From: CATOSD01 sp965203135
Lineage (GTDB): Bacteria > Chloroflexota > Dehalococcoidia > Lucifugimonadales > CATOSD01
DNA: 64,000 nt
Direction of reading: 5' to 3'
Assembly (NCBI GenBank): GCA_965203135.1
Contig: CBDBBO010000001.1
Location: forward strand, 558,001 to 622,000
In this document: positions 34,326 to 43,184 of the stretch, in pieces
Position numbering within the stretch: the first letter of the stretch is position 1
Layout of the letters: each line of letters opens with the position of its first letter
The notes under the pieces: generated by a model
Database searches by the model: none
Seen by the model: the letters and a program-made list of their open reading frames with translations, nothing else
What the model was told of the DNA's origin: nothing
Position numbers and translations under genes: made by a program

Positions 34326-35358
34326 CGGAATGGCGCAGACGGTGCTCGGGCCGGTGTCGCCCGAGGCGCTCGGCCCCACCATGACCCACGAGCATCTGCT
34401 CATCAACTTCCTGTGCATGTTCACGCCGCCGGAGGAGGCGTCCGACCTGGGGCGCGTCTACGAGCCGATCACCATCGAGAACCTGGGGCGCGTGCGGCAG
34501 GACTACTACAGCTACCACGACAACCTGCTGCTGACGGACGAGGACACGGCAATCGCCGAGACGGCGCTGTTCGCGCGCCACGGCGGCGGCACGATAGTAG
34601 ACGCGACGACGATAGGGATCGGGCGCGACCCGCTGGCGCTGGCGCGCATCTCGCGCGAGACGGGCGTGAACATCATCATGGGCGCGGGCTTCTACGTCGA
34701 CGCGGTGCACCCGGCGGACATGGACATGCGCAGCGAGCTGGAGATTGCGCGCCGGATAGTGGAGGATATCAAGGAGGGCGTGGACTTCACGGACGTGCGC
34801 GCGGGGATCATCGGGGAGATCGGGTGCACCTGGCCGCTGACGACCAACGAGCGCAAGGTGTTGCGGTCGGCGGCGGCAGCGCAGCTCGTGACGGGCGCGC
34901 CCATCCTGATACACCCGGGGCGCAGCGACCAGGCGCCGTTCGAGATACTGGACGTGCTGACTATGGCGGGGGCCAACCTGTCGCGGGTCATCATGGGGCA
35001 CCTGGACCGCACCATATTCGACATCGACTCGCTGCTCGACCTGGCGGCCGCGGACTGCTACCTGGAGTGGGACCTGTTCGGCATCGAGACGTCGTACTAT
35101 CCGCTGTCGAACATCGACATGCCGAGCGACTCCTCGCGCCTGGACGCGATAAAGCGGCTGATAGACGAGGGTTTCGGCCACAAGATAGTGATCGCCCAGG
35201 ACATCTGCACGAAGCACCGCCTGGTGAAGTACGGCGGGCACGGCTACGGCTACATCATGGAGCGGATAGTGCCGCGAATGCGCCGGAGGGGATTCAGCCG
35301 GGAGGACATCCGGGCCATCCTGGTGGACAACCCGGCGCGGGTGTTGGCGTTCGCGTAG
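34306..35358 (+). CDS. Phosphotriesterase-family protein, glutamate-bridged (PTER-like)
   Basis: The 350-residue TIM barrel has MTHEHLLIN (H-x-H), AGIIGEIGCTWPL with a Glu at the place of the bridging Lys, ILIHPGRS (His), IMGHLD (His) and IVIAQDICTK (Asp). The Glu-bridged variant is characteristic of PTER-like relatives rather than classical phosphotriesterases. GAGGAG precedes the ATG, which lies inside the phosphatase gene end. The substrate is unknown. Confidence 0.85.
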   Translation: MSLSELSGMAQTVLGPVSPEALGPTMTHEHLLINFLCMFTPPEEASDLGRVYEPITIENLGRVRQDYYSYHDNLLLTDEDTAIAETALFARHGGGTIVDATTIGIGRDPLALARISRETGVNIIMGAGFYVDAVHPADMDMRSELEIARRIVEDIKEGVDFTDVRAGIIGEIGCTWPLTTNERKVLRSAAAAQLVTGAPILIHPGRSDQAPFEILDVLTMAGANLSRVIMGHLDRTIFDIDSLLDLAAADCYLEWDLFGIETSYYPLSNIDMPSDSSRLDAIKRLIDEGFGHKIVIAQDICTKHRLVKYGGHGYGYIMERIVPRMRRRGFSREDIRAILVDNPARVLAFA

Positions 35359-35360
35359 GA

Positions 35361-35756
35361 CTACACGAGGACGCCGAAGCCGGACTTGGTGCAGATCTCG
35401 ATGCGGTTGCCGTCGGGGTCTTCGATGAAGATGACGCGCTGGCCGTCGTTGCGGGTGGTGATGTCGGTGGCTTCGACGCCCTGGGAGCGCAGGTACGCCG
35501 CCGCGGCCTCGATGTCGTCCACCTCGAACGCGCCGTGGTGAGAGGGCGCGGAGGGCGCTTCGTGCGTCTCCACGAGATGCACCATCGCGCCGCTGGGCAG
35601 TTGGAGCCAGATGATGTGGTCGCGGTCCACCTGGCTGGGGATCTGCTTGACGCCCAGCACGTCCTCCCAGAAGCGGAGGGCGCGCTCCTTGTCCGTCACG
35701 TTGTAGGTCAGGTGGTTCACGCTCTTTAGCCTGATGGCGTCGTCACGTGGGTTCAT
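35361..35756 (-). CDS. VOC-superfamily (glyoxalase/bleomycin-resistance-like) protein
   Basis: The 131-residue product has the paired beta-alpha-beta3 modules: VNHLTYNVTDKERALRFWED with metal His, and VIFIEDPDGNRIEIC with the terminal Glu. VHLVETHE and HHGAFEVDDIEAA fill the middle. Members are metal-dependent lyases, isomerases or dioxygenases, or drug-binding proteins. CGAGGAG precedes the ATG. It is convergent with the phosphotriesterase-like gene (2-base gap). Confidence 0.85.
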   Translation of the reverse strand: MNPRDDAIRLKSVNHLTYNVTDKERALRFWEDVLGVKQIPSQVDRDHIIWLQLPSGAMVHLVETHEAPSAPSHHGAFEVDDIEAAAAYLRSQGVEATDITTRNDGQRVIFIEDPDGNRIEICTKSGFGVLV

Positions 35757-35917
35757 GGGGTACTCCTCGATTGCGCGGCGCCGTGCCGCATGTGTCGGGC
35801 AGGCCGAATGTATCATGGGAGGGGCGCTCAGCACAAAGCGGGCGGGCGGCGTCCGGTTTCACAAGGCGGCGGTTTTGGGATAGAATTGACTGCGTCCAAA
35901 ATGGTCAGGAGGTAGCG

Positions 35918-36385
35918 ATGTCCGCGATCGAAGCGAAACTTGAAGAGATGGGGATCGAGTTGCCAGACTCCCCGGCGCCGATGGCAAATTACGTGCCCGC
36001 GGTGCGAACCGGCAACCTGCTGTACCTGGCGGGTCTGGGCCCCGCGGCCCGGCCCGACGGCACCTCGCCGACCGGCAAGGTGGGGCAGGACCTGAGCGTC
36101 GAGGAGGGTTACGAGGCCGCGCGGCTGACCGGCATCAACATCCTGGCGCGGCTGAAGGGCGAGCTGGGCGACCTGGACCGCGTGAACCAGGTGGTCAAGC
36201 TGCTGTCCATGGTGAACGCCACGACCGACTTCACACAGCAGCCCGCCGTAGCCAACGGCTGCTCCGACCTGATGGTGGAGGTTTTCGGGGACAAGGGCAA
36301 GCACGCCCGCTCCGCGGTGGGCATGGGCTCGCTGCCCAACAACATCCCCATCGAGATCGAGGTTATCGTCGAACTGGCGGACTAG
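35918..36385 (+). CDS. RidA/YjgF-family protein
   Basis: The 155-residue product contains YVPAVRTGNLLYLAGLGPAA and the later VKLLSMVNATTDFTQQPAVA and ARSAVGMGSLPNNIPIEIEV. These match RidA-type enamine/imine deaminases of the longer subgroup. A strictly conserved Arg of canonical RidA (in the R-P-x-V/T-A region) appears as ARSAVGMGSL, so deaminase activity is likely but not assured. CAGGAGG lies 7 bases before the ATG. Confidence 0.85.
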   Translation: MSAIEAKLEEMGIELPDSPAPMANYVPAVRTGNLLYLAGLGPAARPDGTSPTGKVGQDLSVEEGYEAARLTGINILARLKGELGDLDRVNQVVKLLSMVNATTDFTQQPAVANGCSDLMVEVFGDKGKHARSAVGMGSLPNNIPIEIEVIVELAD

Positions 36386-36424
36386 CCGCGCGTGCCGCGC
36401 GTCGCATCTCGCCCTTCGTTGATG

Positions 36425-36430
36425 TATAAT
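36425..36430 (+). promoter_or_regulatory. -10 element (TATAAT) of the speDE transcript
   Basis: A perfect TATAAT in GATGTATAATCTC lies about 55 bases before speD. The -35 region is weak. Confidence 0.4.
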
Positions 36431-36485
36431 CTCAGTTCTAGCCACCAGCCAAACAATCCCGGAAGAACGAACGGAGGGTAGGTGA

Positions 36486-36869
36486 TTGAATGCGCTAGGG
36501 ACGCATCTGTTGCTCGACCTGGAGGACTGCAGCCCGGTACTGCTCGACGACGTGGAGCACGTCAGGCAGGCGTTGATCTGCGCGGCGAGCGAGGCCGGGG
36601 CGACCATAGTGGGCGAGACCTTTCACAGGTTTCAGCCCGTGGGCGTGACCGGCATTCTGGCCATAGCGGAGTCGCACATGGGCGTGCACACGTGGCCGGA
36701 GTACGGCTTTGCGGCGGTTGACATATTCACCTGCGGTGAGGGATTCAGCCCGCACAAGGCCGCCGAGCTGCTGATAGATAGGTTCGAGTGCGCCAATCCC
36801 ACCCTGACAGAGGTCAAACGGGGCTTTATCGAGCGGCGAGTCGCGTCGCCCGTGCGCGTGCCCCAATGA
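36486..36869 (+). CDS. speD: S-adenosylmethionine decarboxylase proenzyme
   Basis: The 127-residue product shows the self-cleavage site in AIAESHMGVHTWPEYG, where the Ser becomes the pyruvoyl cofactor. It also has the DIFTCGEGF substrate segment and the catalytic His and Cys of class 1b prokaryotic enzymes. It makes decarboxylated SAM for spermidine. The start is a TTG, chosen because GGAGGGTAGGTGA precedes it and no ATG/GTG fits the family N-terminus. The stop overlaps the speE ATG (ATGA). Confidence 0.92.
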   Translation: MNALGTHLLLDLEDCSPVLLDDVEHVRQALICAASEAGATIVGETFHRFQPVGVTGILAIAESHMGVHTWPEYGFAAVDIFTCGEGFSPHKAAELLIDRFECANPTLTEVKRGFIERRVASPVRVPQ

Positions 36870-37795
36870 GTGTCGAGGAGCTCCTCAGAGAAGGCGCGTG
36901 GCACTACGAGACCATCACGCCCGACCTGGTGCAGGCGGAGCGGGTGGTGGAGGTGGTGTACGAGGGCCGGACGGCGTTTCAGCACGTCTCGATCCAGGAC
37001 ACCGCGTGCTTCGGACTCGGCCTCATCCTGGACGACAAGACGCAGTCCACGTCGGTGGACGAGTTCATCTACCACGAGGCGCTCACCCATCCGGCCATGC
37101 TGGCGCATCCCAACCCGTGCGACGTGTTCATCGCGGGCGGCGGCGAGGGCGCGACGGCGCGCGAGGTCCTGGCGCACAACACCGTCGAGCGCGCGGTGAT
37201 GGTGGACCTGGACCGCGAGGTGGTGGAGTTGTGCCGCCGCCACCTGGCCGCCTTCCACAGGGGCGCCTTCGACGATCCCCGCCTCGATCTGATTCACACC
37301 GACGCCTACGCTTACCTGGAGCAGACCGACCGCAGCTTCGACGTCGCCATCATCGACGTACCCGATCCGCTGGAGGAGGGGCCGGCGGTGATGCTGTACA
37401 CGGTGGAGTTCTACGAGCTGCTGCGCCGGCGGCTCAATCCGGGGGGCATCATGGTGGCGCAGTCGGGGCCGACGGGTCCCGCGTTCTACGAGCAGTGTTT
37501 TTCGGCGGTGGCGAACACCATCGGGTCCGTGTTTCCGCAGTTCTACGCGTGCGAGGCTTTCGTGCCGTCGTTCGGCTCGACGTGGGGTTTCGCGCTCGGA
37601 TCGCTGGGTCCGGACCCGTCGGCGCTGGGCGCGGACGAGGTGGACGCGGGGATCGCGCGGCGGATCGACGGCGACTTGCGCTACTACGACGGGATAACCC
37701 ATCGCGGCATGTTCTCATTGCCCAAGTACATGCGGGCCGTGCTGGCCGCCGAGACGCGGACGATAACGCGCGACGACCCCATCTTCGTCACCTAG
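36866..37795 (+). CDS. speE: Spermidine synthase (polyamine aminopropyltransferase)
   Basis: The 309-residue product shows YEGRTAFQHVSIQD, QSTSVDEFIYHEALTHPAML, the AdoMet-fold GGGEGATAREVL, MVDLDREVVELCRRHL and the DVAIIDVPDPLE acidic site. These place it with aminopropyltransferases. It transfers aminopropyl from decarboxylated SAM to putrescine or a similar amine. It is translationally coupled to speD. A spermidine versus thermospermine product cannot be decided. Confidence 0.92.
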   Translation: MSVEELLREGAWHYETITPDLVQAERVVEVVYEGRTAFQHVSIQDTACFGLGLILDDKTQSTSVDEFIYHEALTHPAMLAHPNPCDVFIAGGGEGATAREVLAHNTVERAVMVDLDREVVELCRRHLAAFHRGAFDDPRLDLIHTDAYAYLEQTDRSFDVAIIDVPDPLEEGPAVMLYTVEFYELLRRRLNPGGIMVAQSGPTGPAFYEQCFSAVANTIGSVFPQFYACEAFVPSFGSTWGFALGSLGPDPSALGADEVDAGIARRIDGDLRYYDGITHRGMFSLPKYMRAVLAAETRTITRDDPIFVT

Positions 37796-37804
37796 GGGCC
37801 GGTG

Positions 37805-40117
37805 ATGCCTTCCGCCGCCTGTGACGGGCTGAACGAACGCCAATGCGAGGCCGTGCAGGCCATTGGCGGGCCTCTGCTGATCGTGGCCGGGCCGGGCAGC
37901 GGCAAGACCCGCGTCATCACCCACCGCATCGCGTACCTCATTGGAGACGCAGGCGTGTCTCCCTATCGCATCGCCGCGCTGACCTTCACGAACAAGGCGG
38001 CGCGCGAGATGCAAACGCGGCTGTTCGGTACGAGCGAAGATGACCCCGCCTCTCCCCTGCTGGGATGGCACCGACGGAACTCCGGGCTCGCGGTTGGCAC
38101 GTTCCACTCGTTCTGCGCGCGGCTGCTGCGCACTGACGGCGAGGCCATGGGGCTGGACCGCAACTTCGCCATCTACGACGCCGCGGACCAGAACGCGGCC
38201 ATCAAGCGGGCGATGTCCGAGGTGGACGTCAATCAAAAGATGTTCTCGCCGGGCGCGGTGCTCTCGATCATATCCAGGGCCAAGAGCGAGCTGATAGGTG
38301 TGGAGGGGTTCGGGCTGCGCAAGCAGAACTACCTGGACGAGATAGCGCACCGGGTGTACGAGCAGTACGAGCATATGCTCGCGCAGAGCTCGGCGCTCGA
38401 CTTCGACGACCTGCTCTTCAAGACTTACACACTGCTCAACGAATTCCCCAGCGTGGCCGAGAAGTACCAGGAGCGGTACGTCCACTTCATGATCGACGAG
38501 TTCCAGGACACGAACGTGGCGCAGTACGCCATCGCGCGCAGGATAGCGGAGCGTCACAACAACTTGGCGGTGGTGGGCGACCCGGATCAGTCCATCTACT
38601 CGTGGCGCAACGCCGACATTCGCAACATTCTCAGCTTCGAGCAAGACTTCCCCACGGCGAAGCGCATCACACTCGACGAGAGCTACCGCTCCACGCGCAC
38701 CATACTGGACGTGGCCCAGAACGTGATAGCCGCCAATTCGCAGCGCGTGGAGAGAATCCTTCGGACGAAGAACGCGTTGGGCGCGCCAATCGTGGTGCGA
38801 GAGGAGTACGACGAGGGGGAGGAGGCGCAGTACGTGGTGCGCGAGGTGCACCGGCTTACGCGAACCGAGGGCTACGCGCTGGGCGACATAGCGGTGATGT
38901 ACCGGGTGAACGCGCAGTCCCGCGCGCTGGAGGAGGCCTGCCGGCGTTTCGGCGTGGCTTACCAGATAGTGGGCGGGCAGAAATTCTACGAGCGTCGGGA
39001 GATCAAGGACGTCGCGGCCTACCTGAGGTTGGTGTCCAATCCACACGACGACGTGGCGCTGTCCCGCGTCATCAACGTGCCGACGAGGGGCATCGGGCAG
39101 CGCACCGTGGATAACCTGCTTCGCGCCGCGCGCGACCGGGGCACGTCCATGTACGCGGCCATCGAGAGCATGGGCGAGGCCGGCGGCGGCCCCTTCCCTC
39201 TCCGCCCGGCGCAGGCGCAGGCGCTGACCAGGTTCCGCGAGCTGATAGGCAGGCTGACCGAGGCGAGCCGGACGCTGGACCTCGTGGAGCTAATCGACGA
39301 GGTGATGGAGCAGACGGGCTACAAGCGCCACATCGAGGAATCGGCGGAGACCTCGGAGAGGGCGGAGGACCGGCTGGACAACTTACAGGAGTTTCGCGGC
39401 GCGGCGCGGGAGTTCACGCACCTGGGCGTCGAGGAGGCGCTGACGGCGTTTCTGGAGGGCGTCAGCCTGGTGAGCGACGTGGACAGCTTCGAGGAGCAGC
39501 CGGACGCTATCACGCTGATAACGCTGCACCAGAGCAAGGGGCTGGAGTTCCCGGTGGTGTTCATGGTGGGCATGGAGGAGGGGCTTCTTCCCCACTCCCG
39601 TTCGATGGACACGCCGGAGGAGATCGAGGAGGAGCGGCGGCTGTGCTACGTGGGGGTGACGCGCGCCCAGAAGCGGCTGTACCTGCTGCGGGCGTTCCGG
39701 CGGGGATTCTGGGGCGGCTCGGGGCCGAGCGATCCGTCGCGTTTCCTCGAAGACATCCCGCGAGACCTGATCGAGGGAGCGGCCCAGCCCGCGCCGCCGG
39801 AGAGACCGGCCGCCCAGACCGGCGTGCGAACCGCGAGGCCGGCAGGGCCGCGTCCGGCGTCCAACGGCGCGGGCGAGGTGAGGCCGGCGGTGGAGCGGGC
39901 GCGGCGTAGGAGGCGAGAGCGGCGCGAGGCCGCGCCAGCCGCGGCGCCGGCGTACACCGCGGGGGACAAGGTGCGTCACCCCGCGTTCGGCGACGGCATC
40001 GTGATGAGCTGCGAGCCGGCGGCGGGCGGGGACTTCCAGGTCACGGTGGCGTTCAAGGAGGGGCACGGAGTAAAGCGGCTGCTGCTGGGCTTCGCGCCGC
40101 TGGAGAAGCTGGGGTGA
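37805..40117 (+). CDS. pcrA: UvrD/PcrA-type DNA helicase
   Basis: The 770 residues carry the SF1A motifs: GPGSGKTRVI (I), ALTFTNKAAREM (Ia), FMIDEFQDTN (II), VVGDPDQSIYSWR (III), ITLHQSKGLEFPVV (V) and RRLCYVGVTRAQKRLYL (VI). A Pro/Ala/Arg-rich linker leads to a Tudor-like C-terminal domain (GDKVRHPAFGDGIVMSCEPA...). It unwinds DNA 3' to 5' in repair and replication. GTG at 37802 or ATG at 37805 starts it. A diverged copy of its last 155 bases lies at 41397-41551. Confidence 0.93.
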   Translation: MPSAACDGLNERQCEAVQAIGGPLLIVAGPGSGKTRVITHRIAYLIGDAGVSPYRIAALTFTNKAAREMQTRLFGTSEDDPASPLLGWHRRNSGLAVGTFHSFCARLLRTDGEAMGLDRNFAIYDAADQNAAIKRAMSEVDVNQKMFSPGAVLSIISRAKSELIGVEGFGLRKQNYLDEIAHRVYEQYEHMLAQSSALDFDDLLFKTYTLLNEFPSVAEKYQERYVHFMIDEFQDTNVAQYAIARRIAERHNNLAVVGDPDQSIYSWRNADIRNILSFEQDFPTAKRITLDESYRSTRTILDVAQNVIAANSQRVERILRTKNALGAPIVVREEYDEGEEAQYVVREVHRLTRTEGYALGDIAVMYRVNAQSRALEEACRRFGVAYQIVGGQKFYERREIKDVAAYLRLVSNPHDDVALSRVINVPTRGIGQRTVDNLLRAARDRGTSMYAAIESMGEAGGGPFPLRPAQAQALTRFRELIGRLTEASRTLDLVELIDEVMEQTGYKRHIEESAETSERAEDRLDNLQEFRGAAREFTHLGVEEALTAFLEGVSLVSDVDSFEEQPDAITLITLHQSKGLEFPVVFMVGMEEGLLPHSRSMDTPEEIEEERRLCYVGVTRAQKRLYLLRAFRRGFWGGSGPSDPSRFLEDIPRDLIEGAAQPAPPERPAAQTGVRTARPAGPRPASNGAGEVRPAVERARRRRRERREAAPAAAPAYTAGDKVRHPAFGDGIVMSCEPAAGGDFQVTVAFKEGHGVKRLLLGFAPLEKLG

Positions 40118-40175
40118 GGGGAGCCCTTCAGAGCAACGCTTTGAGTCCGTCGGGACTGGAAGGTGCGTGTGGCAC

Positions 40176-40203
40176 TTGACGTATCCCGCGTCTGTGCTAA
40201 GAT
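40176..40203 (+). promoter_or_regulatory. Sigma-70-like promoter of the DUF3800 gene
   Basis: TTGACG (40176-40181), a 16-base spacer and TAAGAT (40198-40203). The transcript leader of about 80 nt holds a structured element. Confidence 0.6.
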
Positions 40204-40209
40204 AGAGTT

Positions 40210-40277
40210 GCGTCTAGGAGGAGTCGCCAAGCGTCTCTTTTCAGGGCTCAATAGTCCTGAACCTAGTCGCTTTTTTT
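40210..40277 (+). promoter_or_regulatory. Structured leader with a terminator-like end before DUF3800
   Basis: An outer stem GCG-CTAGG / CCTAG-CGC (40210-40218 with 40262-40270, one mismatch) encloses a 7-bp hairpin CAGGGCT-CAAT-AGTCCTG (40242-40259). The outer stem is followed at once by seven T (40271-40277). This can act as a transcription attenuator, or as a small RNA whose read-through gives the DUF3800 mRNA. No riboswitch family is recognised. Confidence 0.45.
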
Positions 40278-40290
40278 GTGAGGTTTCCCT

Positions 40291-41181
40291 TTGCATCTTT
40301 GCTACATTGACGAATCGGGGACACCAGACCTTCCAGGCAATGCATCCCACTACATCTTAGCAGGGCTTTCGATTCCTGATGAATTCTGGAAACAACACAT
40401 TTTGCAGATCGAGAGAGTCAAGCGCAGATATGGACTCGAAGATGTAGAGATTCATGTCGCCTGGATGATGAGGAAGTATCTTGAGCAACAGTCAATCCTT
40501 GGTTTCGATTTGATGTCTACCATCAGGCGACGTTCAGAAGTGCGCAGGAAGAGAAATGAAGAACTGCTCCGATTGCAAAGGGTTAACAGAAAGGGGTACA
40601 AACAGACTAGGAAAAACTACAAGAACACTCAGCCCTACGTTTATTTGACTCTGGATGAGCGACGGCAAGTTGTAACGGATATTGCAGAGGTCATCTCAGA
40701 TTGGGGCGTCGTCCGGCTGTTCGCAGAGTGCATCGACAAATTGCATTTTGACCCAATGATTGCCGGCACATCGGTTCATGAGCAGGCATTCGAGCAAGTC
40801 GTATCCCGGTTTGAACGCTATCTGCAAAACCGCCGAACCGATTATGGCCTTCTCATTCACGATAACAACGAGACGGTGGCCCATAGACACACCGAATTGA
40901 TGAAGTCGTTTCTCCGTAGAGGCACGTTGTGGACACAGATAGAGTACGTCATTGAGACTCCCATGTTTGTCGACAGCCAACTTACAAGCATGGTCCAACT
41001 CGCGGACCTGTGCGCTTACGCGCTTCGGCGATATCTTGAAAACGACGAGACTGAACTGTTTGATCTCATCTTCCAAAGAGCAGACAGGTTAGGGGATGCC
41101 ACGGTGGGCGTCAGGCATTTCACCAGCGCAGGGTGCACTTGCAGAATCTGCGTTTCCCACAGCGCACAGACGTACCCTTAG
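40291..41181 (+). CDS. DUF3800 domain protein (RNase H-like fold)
   Basis: The 296-residue product begins LCYIDESGTPDLPGNASHYI, the DUF3800 signature with Asp-Glu-Ser. It has a later LLIHDNNETVAHRH acidic segment and a final VQLADLCAYALRRYLE motif, which also holds an Asp. These acidic residues fit an RNase H-like nuclease site. The start is TTG with GAGG 6 bases upstream. GC is much lower than in the helicase gene next door, so it was probably acquired. DUF3800 genes are frequent in mobile and defence regions; the role is unknown. The Cys-rich tail (SAGCTCRICVSHS) is unusual. Confidence 0.75.
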   Translation: MHLCYIDESGTPDLPGNASHYILAGLSIPDEFWKQHILQIERVKRRYGLEDVEIHVAWMMRKYLEQQSILGFDLMSTIRRRSEVRRKRNEELLRLQRVNRKGYKQTRKNYKNTQPYVYLTLDERRQVVTDIAEVISDWGVVRLFAECIDKLHFDPMIAGTSVHEQAFEQVVSRFERYLQNRRTDYGLLIHDNNETVAHRHTELMKSFLRRGTLWTQIEYVIETPMFVDSQLTSMVQLADLCAYALRRYLENDETELFDLIFQRADRLGDATVGVRHFTSAGCTCRICVSHSAQTYP

Positions 41182-41644
41182 AGCGCTCAAATCCTCGTGA
41201 GTTGATGGCCGATGGCCCATCCATTGCTAGTCCACCTCTCCATTGACACGCCGGCCTCGGTTGTTCGCCCAAGGGCGATGTTCTACTTTTCGCCCAACGC
41301 GCCCATACCGCACCGGCAGTCGGCTTACCCTAAATCGCGCCAGGACCAGGGATATGCTCAGGTTCATTGAAGATGTAACTCTGCCTGCACGAAGGGGGAC
41401 AAGGTGCGGCATCCGGCATTCGGCGACGGCATCGTGATGAGCTGCGAGCCCGCGGCGGGCGGCGACTTCCAGGTCACGGTGGCGTTCAAGGAGGGGCATG
41501 GCGTCAAGCGTCTGCTGCTGGGGTTCGCTCCACTGGAGAAGGTGGGGTAGGTGGCGAGATCCGAATGTTTGCGATCCACATCCATTGAGTTTGACATATT
41601 GACTGCATTAGCACTATATTTGCCCTGTATTTCAAACTAAGGGA
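41182..41644. other. Intergenic region holding duplication debris
   Basis: The left part has no clear gene. From about 41295 it reproduces, in diverged form, the region just before and including the start of the GPP34 gene at 43655. It then switches at about 41390 to a copy of the helicase 3' end. The last 90 bases are AT-rich and probably contain the promoter of the next gene. Confidence 0.6.
41295..41551 (+). repeat. Chimeric remnant: GPP34-gene head joined to helicase tail
   Basis: 41295-41388 resembles 43606-43690 (ATGCTCAGGTTCATTGAAGA here, ATGCTCAGATTCGTTGAAGA there). 41397-41551 matches 39961-40117 with scattered differences (GACGGCATCGTGATGAGCTG is identical). The junction lies near 41390. 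This is what the seam of a tandem duplication from the helicase tail to the GPP34 head would leave. Confidence 0.75.
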
Positions 41645-42307
41645 GTGGATTTGGCTCAAGATGGGATAGACATGCAGGCGGGAGACACTTTTCAAGTGAT
41701 CCCGTGGAGTATCACTACACAAGAGGAAACCGCGCAGCGAGGTATTGAGGTCTTCATGGGGTTGATTGGCCGGTATCACGCTAACTGCCCGATTCCTACG
41801 CACTTCTGGTGCGCACCACCCCAGAACCAAGTTCTCGCTTTGGTCGAGCTATACCTTGCCTCAAACGCTGAAGGCGGTGGTTACATAGGGTGCTACATGC
41901 GCGGTGCAGGCGCTGACGAGAATGGTAGGCTTGCCGTCCAAACAAGGCCGTCTCTGAAGGCCTTGATGCAGCTCATGGACAATGGCCATGTACTCGTCCA
42001 GTTCGGCGGGATCGCTGAGGACCCTAGTGGTCGGTCGGCTTATGGGTTAGTTGACCGCAACACAGTCGAATATCTGATGGTTAGACCGCGCTCCATGCCT
42101 GAAATTCCTGCAGTTACTGGATCTGGTCTAGCATTCATGGTCCAGAGGGCAAGGGATGAATGGGTTATCGCCCGCTGTCTTGACTTTGGGTCGGGTCAGA
42201 ACGTTAGTCAGGCCATGGTGTTTGCACAGGTGCCGGTAGACCCCAATCCAAGTCCCCTCACAAGGATGGACTTCACCAACTTCCCCCCGAACGAGCCTGC
42301 GACATAG
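41645..42307 (+). CDS. Uncharacterised protein (220 aa)
   Basis: The frame is not recognised as a family. The product is soluble, with FWCAPPQNQVLALVELYLAS, a glycine-rich stretch (AEGGGYIGCYMRGAGADENG) and HVLVQFGGIAEDPSGRSAYG in the middle. Lower GC than the flanking chromosome marks it as part of the insertion zone. It opens with GTG after AAGGGA; ATG at 41672 is an alternative. It may be co-transcribed with the next gene. Confidence 0.55.
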   Translation: MDLAQDGIDMQAGDTFQVIPWSITTQEETAQRGIEVFMGLIGRYHANCPIPTHFWCAPPQNQVLALVELYLASNAEGGGYIGCYMRGAGADENGRLAVQTRPSLKALMQLMDNGHVLVQFGGIAEDPSGRSAYGLVDRNTVEYLMVRPRSMPEIPAVTGSGLAFMVQRARDEWVIARCLDFGSGQNVSQAMVFAQVPVDPNPSPLTRMDFTNFPPNEPAT

Positions 42308-42426
42308 GTTCAGCCTCATCCTAAGGCCTTGGATCATCAAAGTGGGAAGGGCTAGGATGAAGCCGCTGTCATTGGCGAGTTGCGACGATACGTTGCCAGG
42401 CAAATGAGTCACTTTGGGAGGTCACC

Positions 42427-43005
42427 ATGCCATCAAACTCACGTTTTAGCGACAATCCCTTTCGCGACCCTGACCTTACTCCTGAACAGGTGGACCGCAT
42501 CGAGAAGCGCAACGAGACTCTCCGCATTTACCGAGAGACGGGTGACGAAGGACCAGCAATCGAAGTGGGGTTGTTCCCTTCGAAGCCTATGACCGGAATG
42601 ACCTACAAGGGCACATCCTTCATGTTGCACCGACCTGAGCTAGATGGGCCTACCGTTGACGTGTCGATAGAGTGTGTCACTCACCAGCATGAGCCGTACA
42701 CCATCAGCTTGTTCGAGAACACCAGCAGGTGGGCCTACGGGCGGAAGACTGAAGGTGGCAAGACCCACCACGGCAACTTCAAGACCGGCGTTCGACGCTG
42801 CGCCGACCTACTCGCCAAAGAATGTGCTGCGCTTACGGAAGTCGACGAGTTCTTTAGGCAGGCAACGATCTTCTGCGCGCTAGAAGGCGACGAACCAAAG
42901 TCATACGAGCAGATAAACTTGGACGCCATCCTGAAGGAGGATGCCAAGGCTAAGGCGAAGGCTAGGACGAGCAGAAAAGCAGAAGAAGAATCCGAGAGTT
43001 CATAA
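42427..43005 (+). CDS. Uncharacterised protein (192 aa)
   Basis: GGGAGG lies 5 bases before the ATG. The N-terminus has DPDLTPEQVDRIEKRNETLR, a probable helix. The centre is beta-rich (TYKGTSFMLHRPELDGPTVD, then VSIECVTHQHEPY). The C-terminus is a Lys/Ala/Glu-rich charged tail (EDAKAKAKARTSRKAEEESE). No family is recognised. Located in the same low-GC zone as the DUF3800 gene. Confidence 0.55.
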   Translation: MPSNSRFSDNPFRDPDLTPEQVDRIEKRNETLRIYRETGDEGPAIEVGLFPSKPMTGMTYKGTSFMLHRPELDGPTVDVSIECVTHQHEPYTISLFENTSRWAYGRKTEGGKTHHGNFKTGVRRCADLLAKECAALTEVDEFFRQATIFCALEGDEPKSYEQINLDAILKEDAKAKAKARTSRKAEEESESS

Positions 43006-43184
43006 GCGGGCCTGCCGCTAGAGTCTCGGACACCAAACCAATTGGTTCTATCAGATCCCTGCAGTTGAGCCCCCGGGGCCTTGGGCCGGCGCACCGGCGA
43101 GTCTCTTTAGTCGGGAGTACGTGAGCGTAGTGCAACACCCTTGAGTGTTGGCGAACGTCGGCCAATGGTCTGGAGCAGTCGGTG

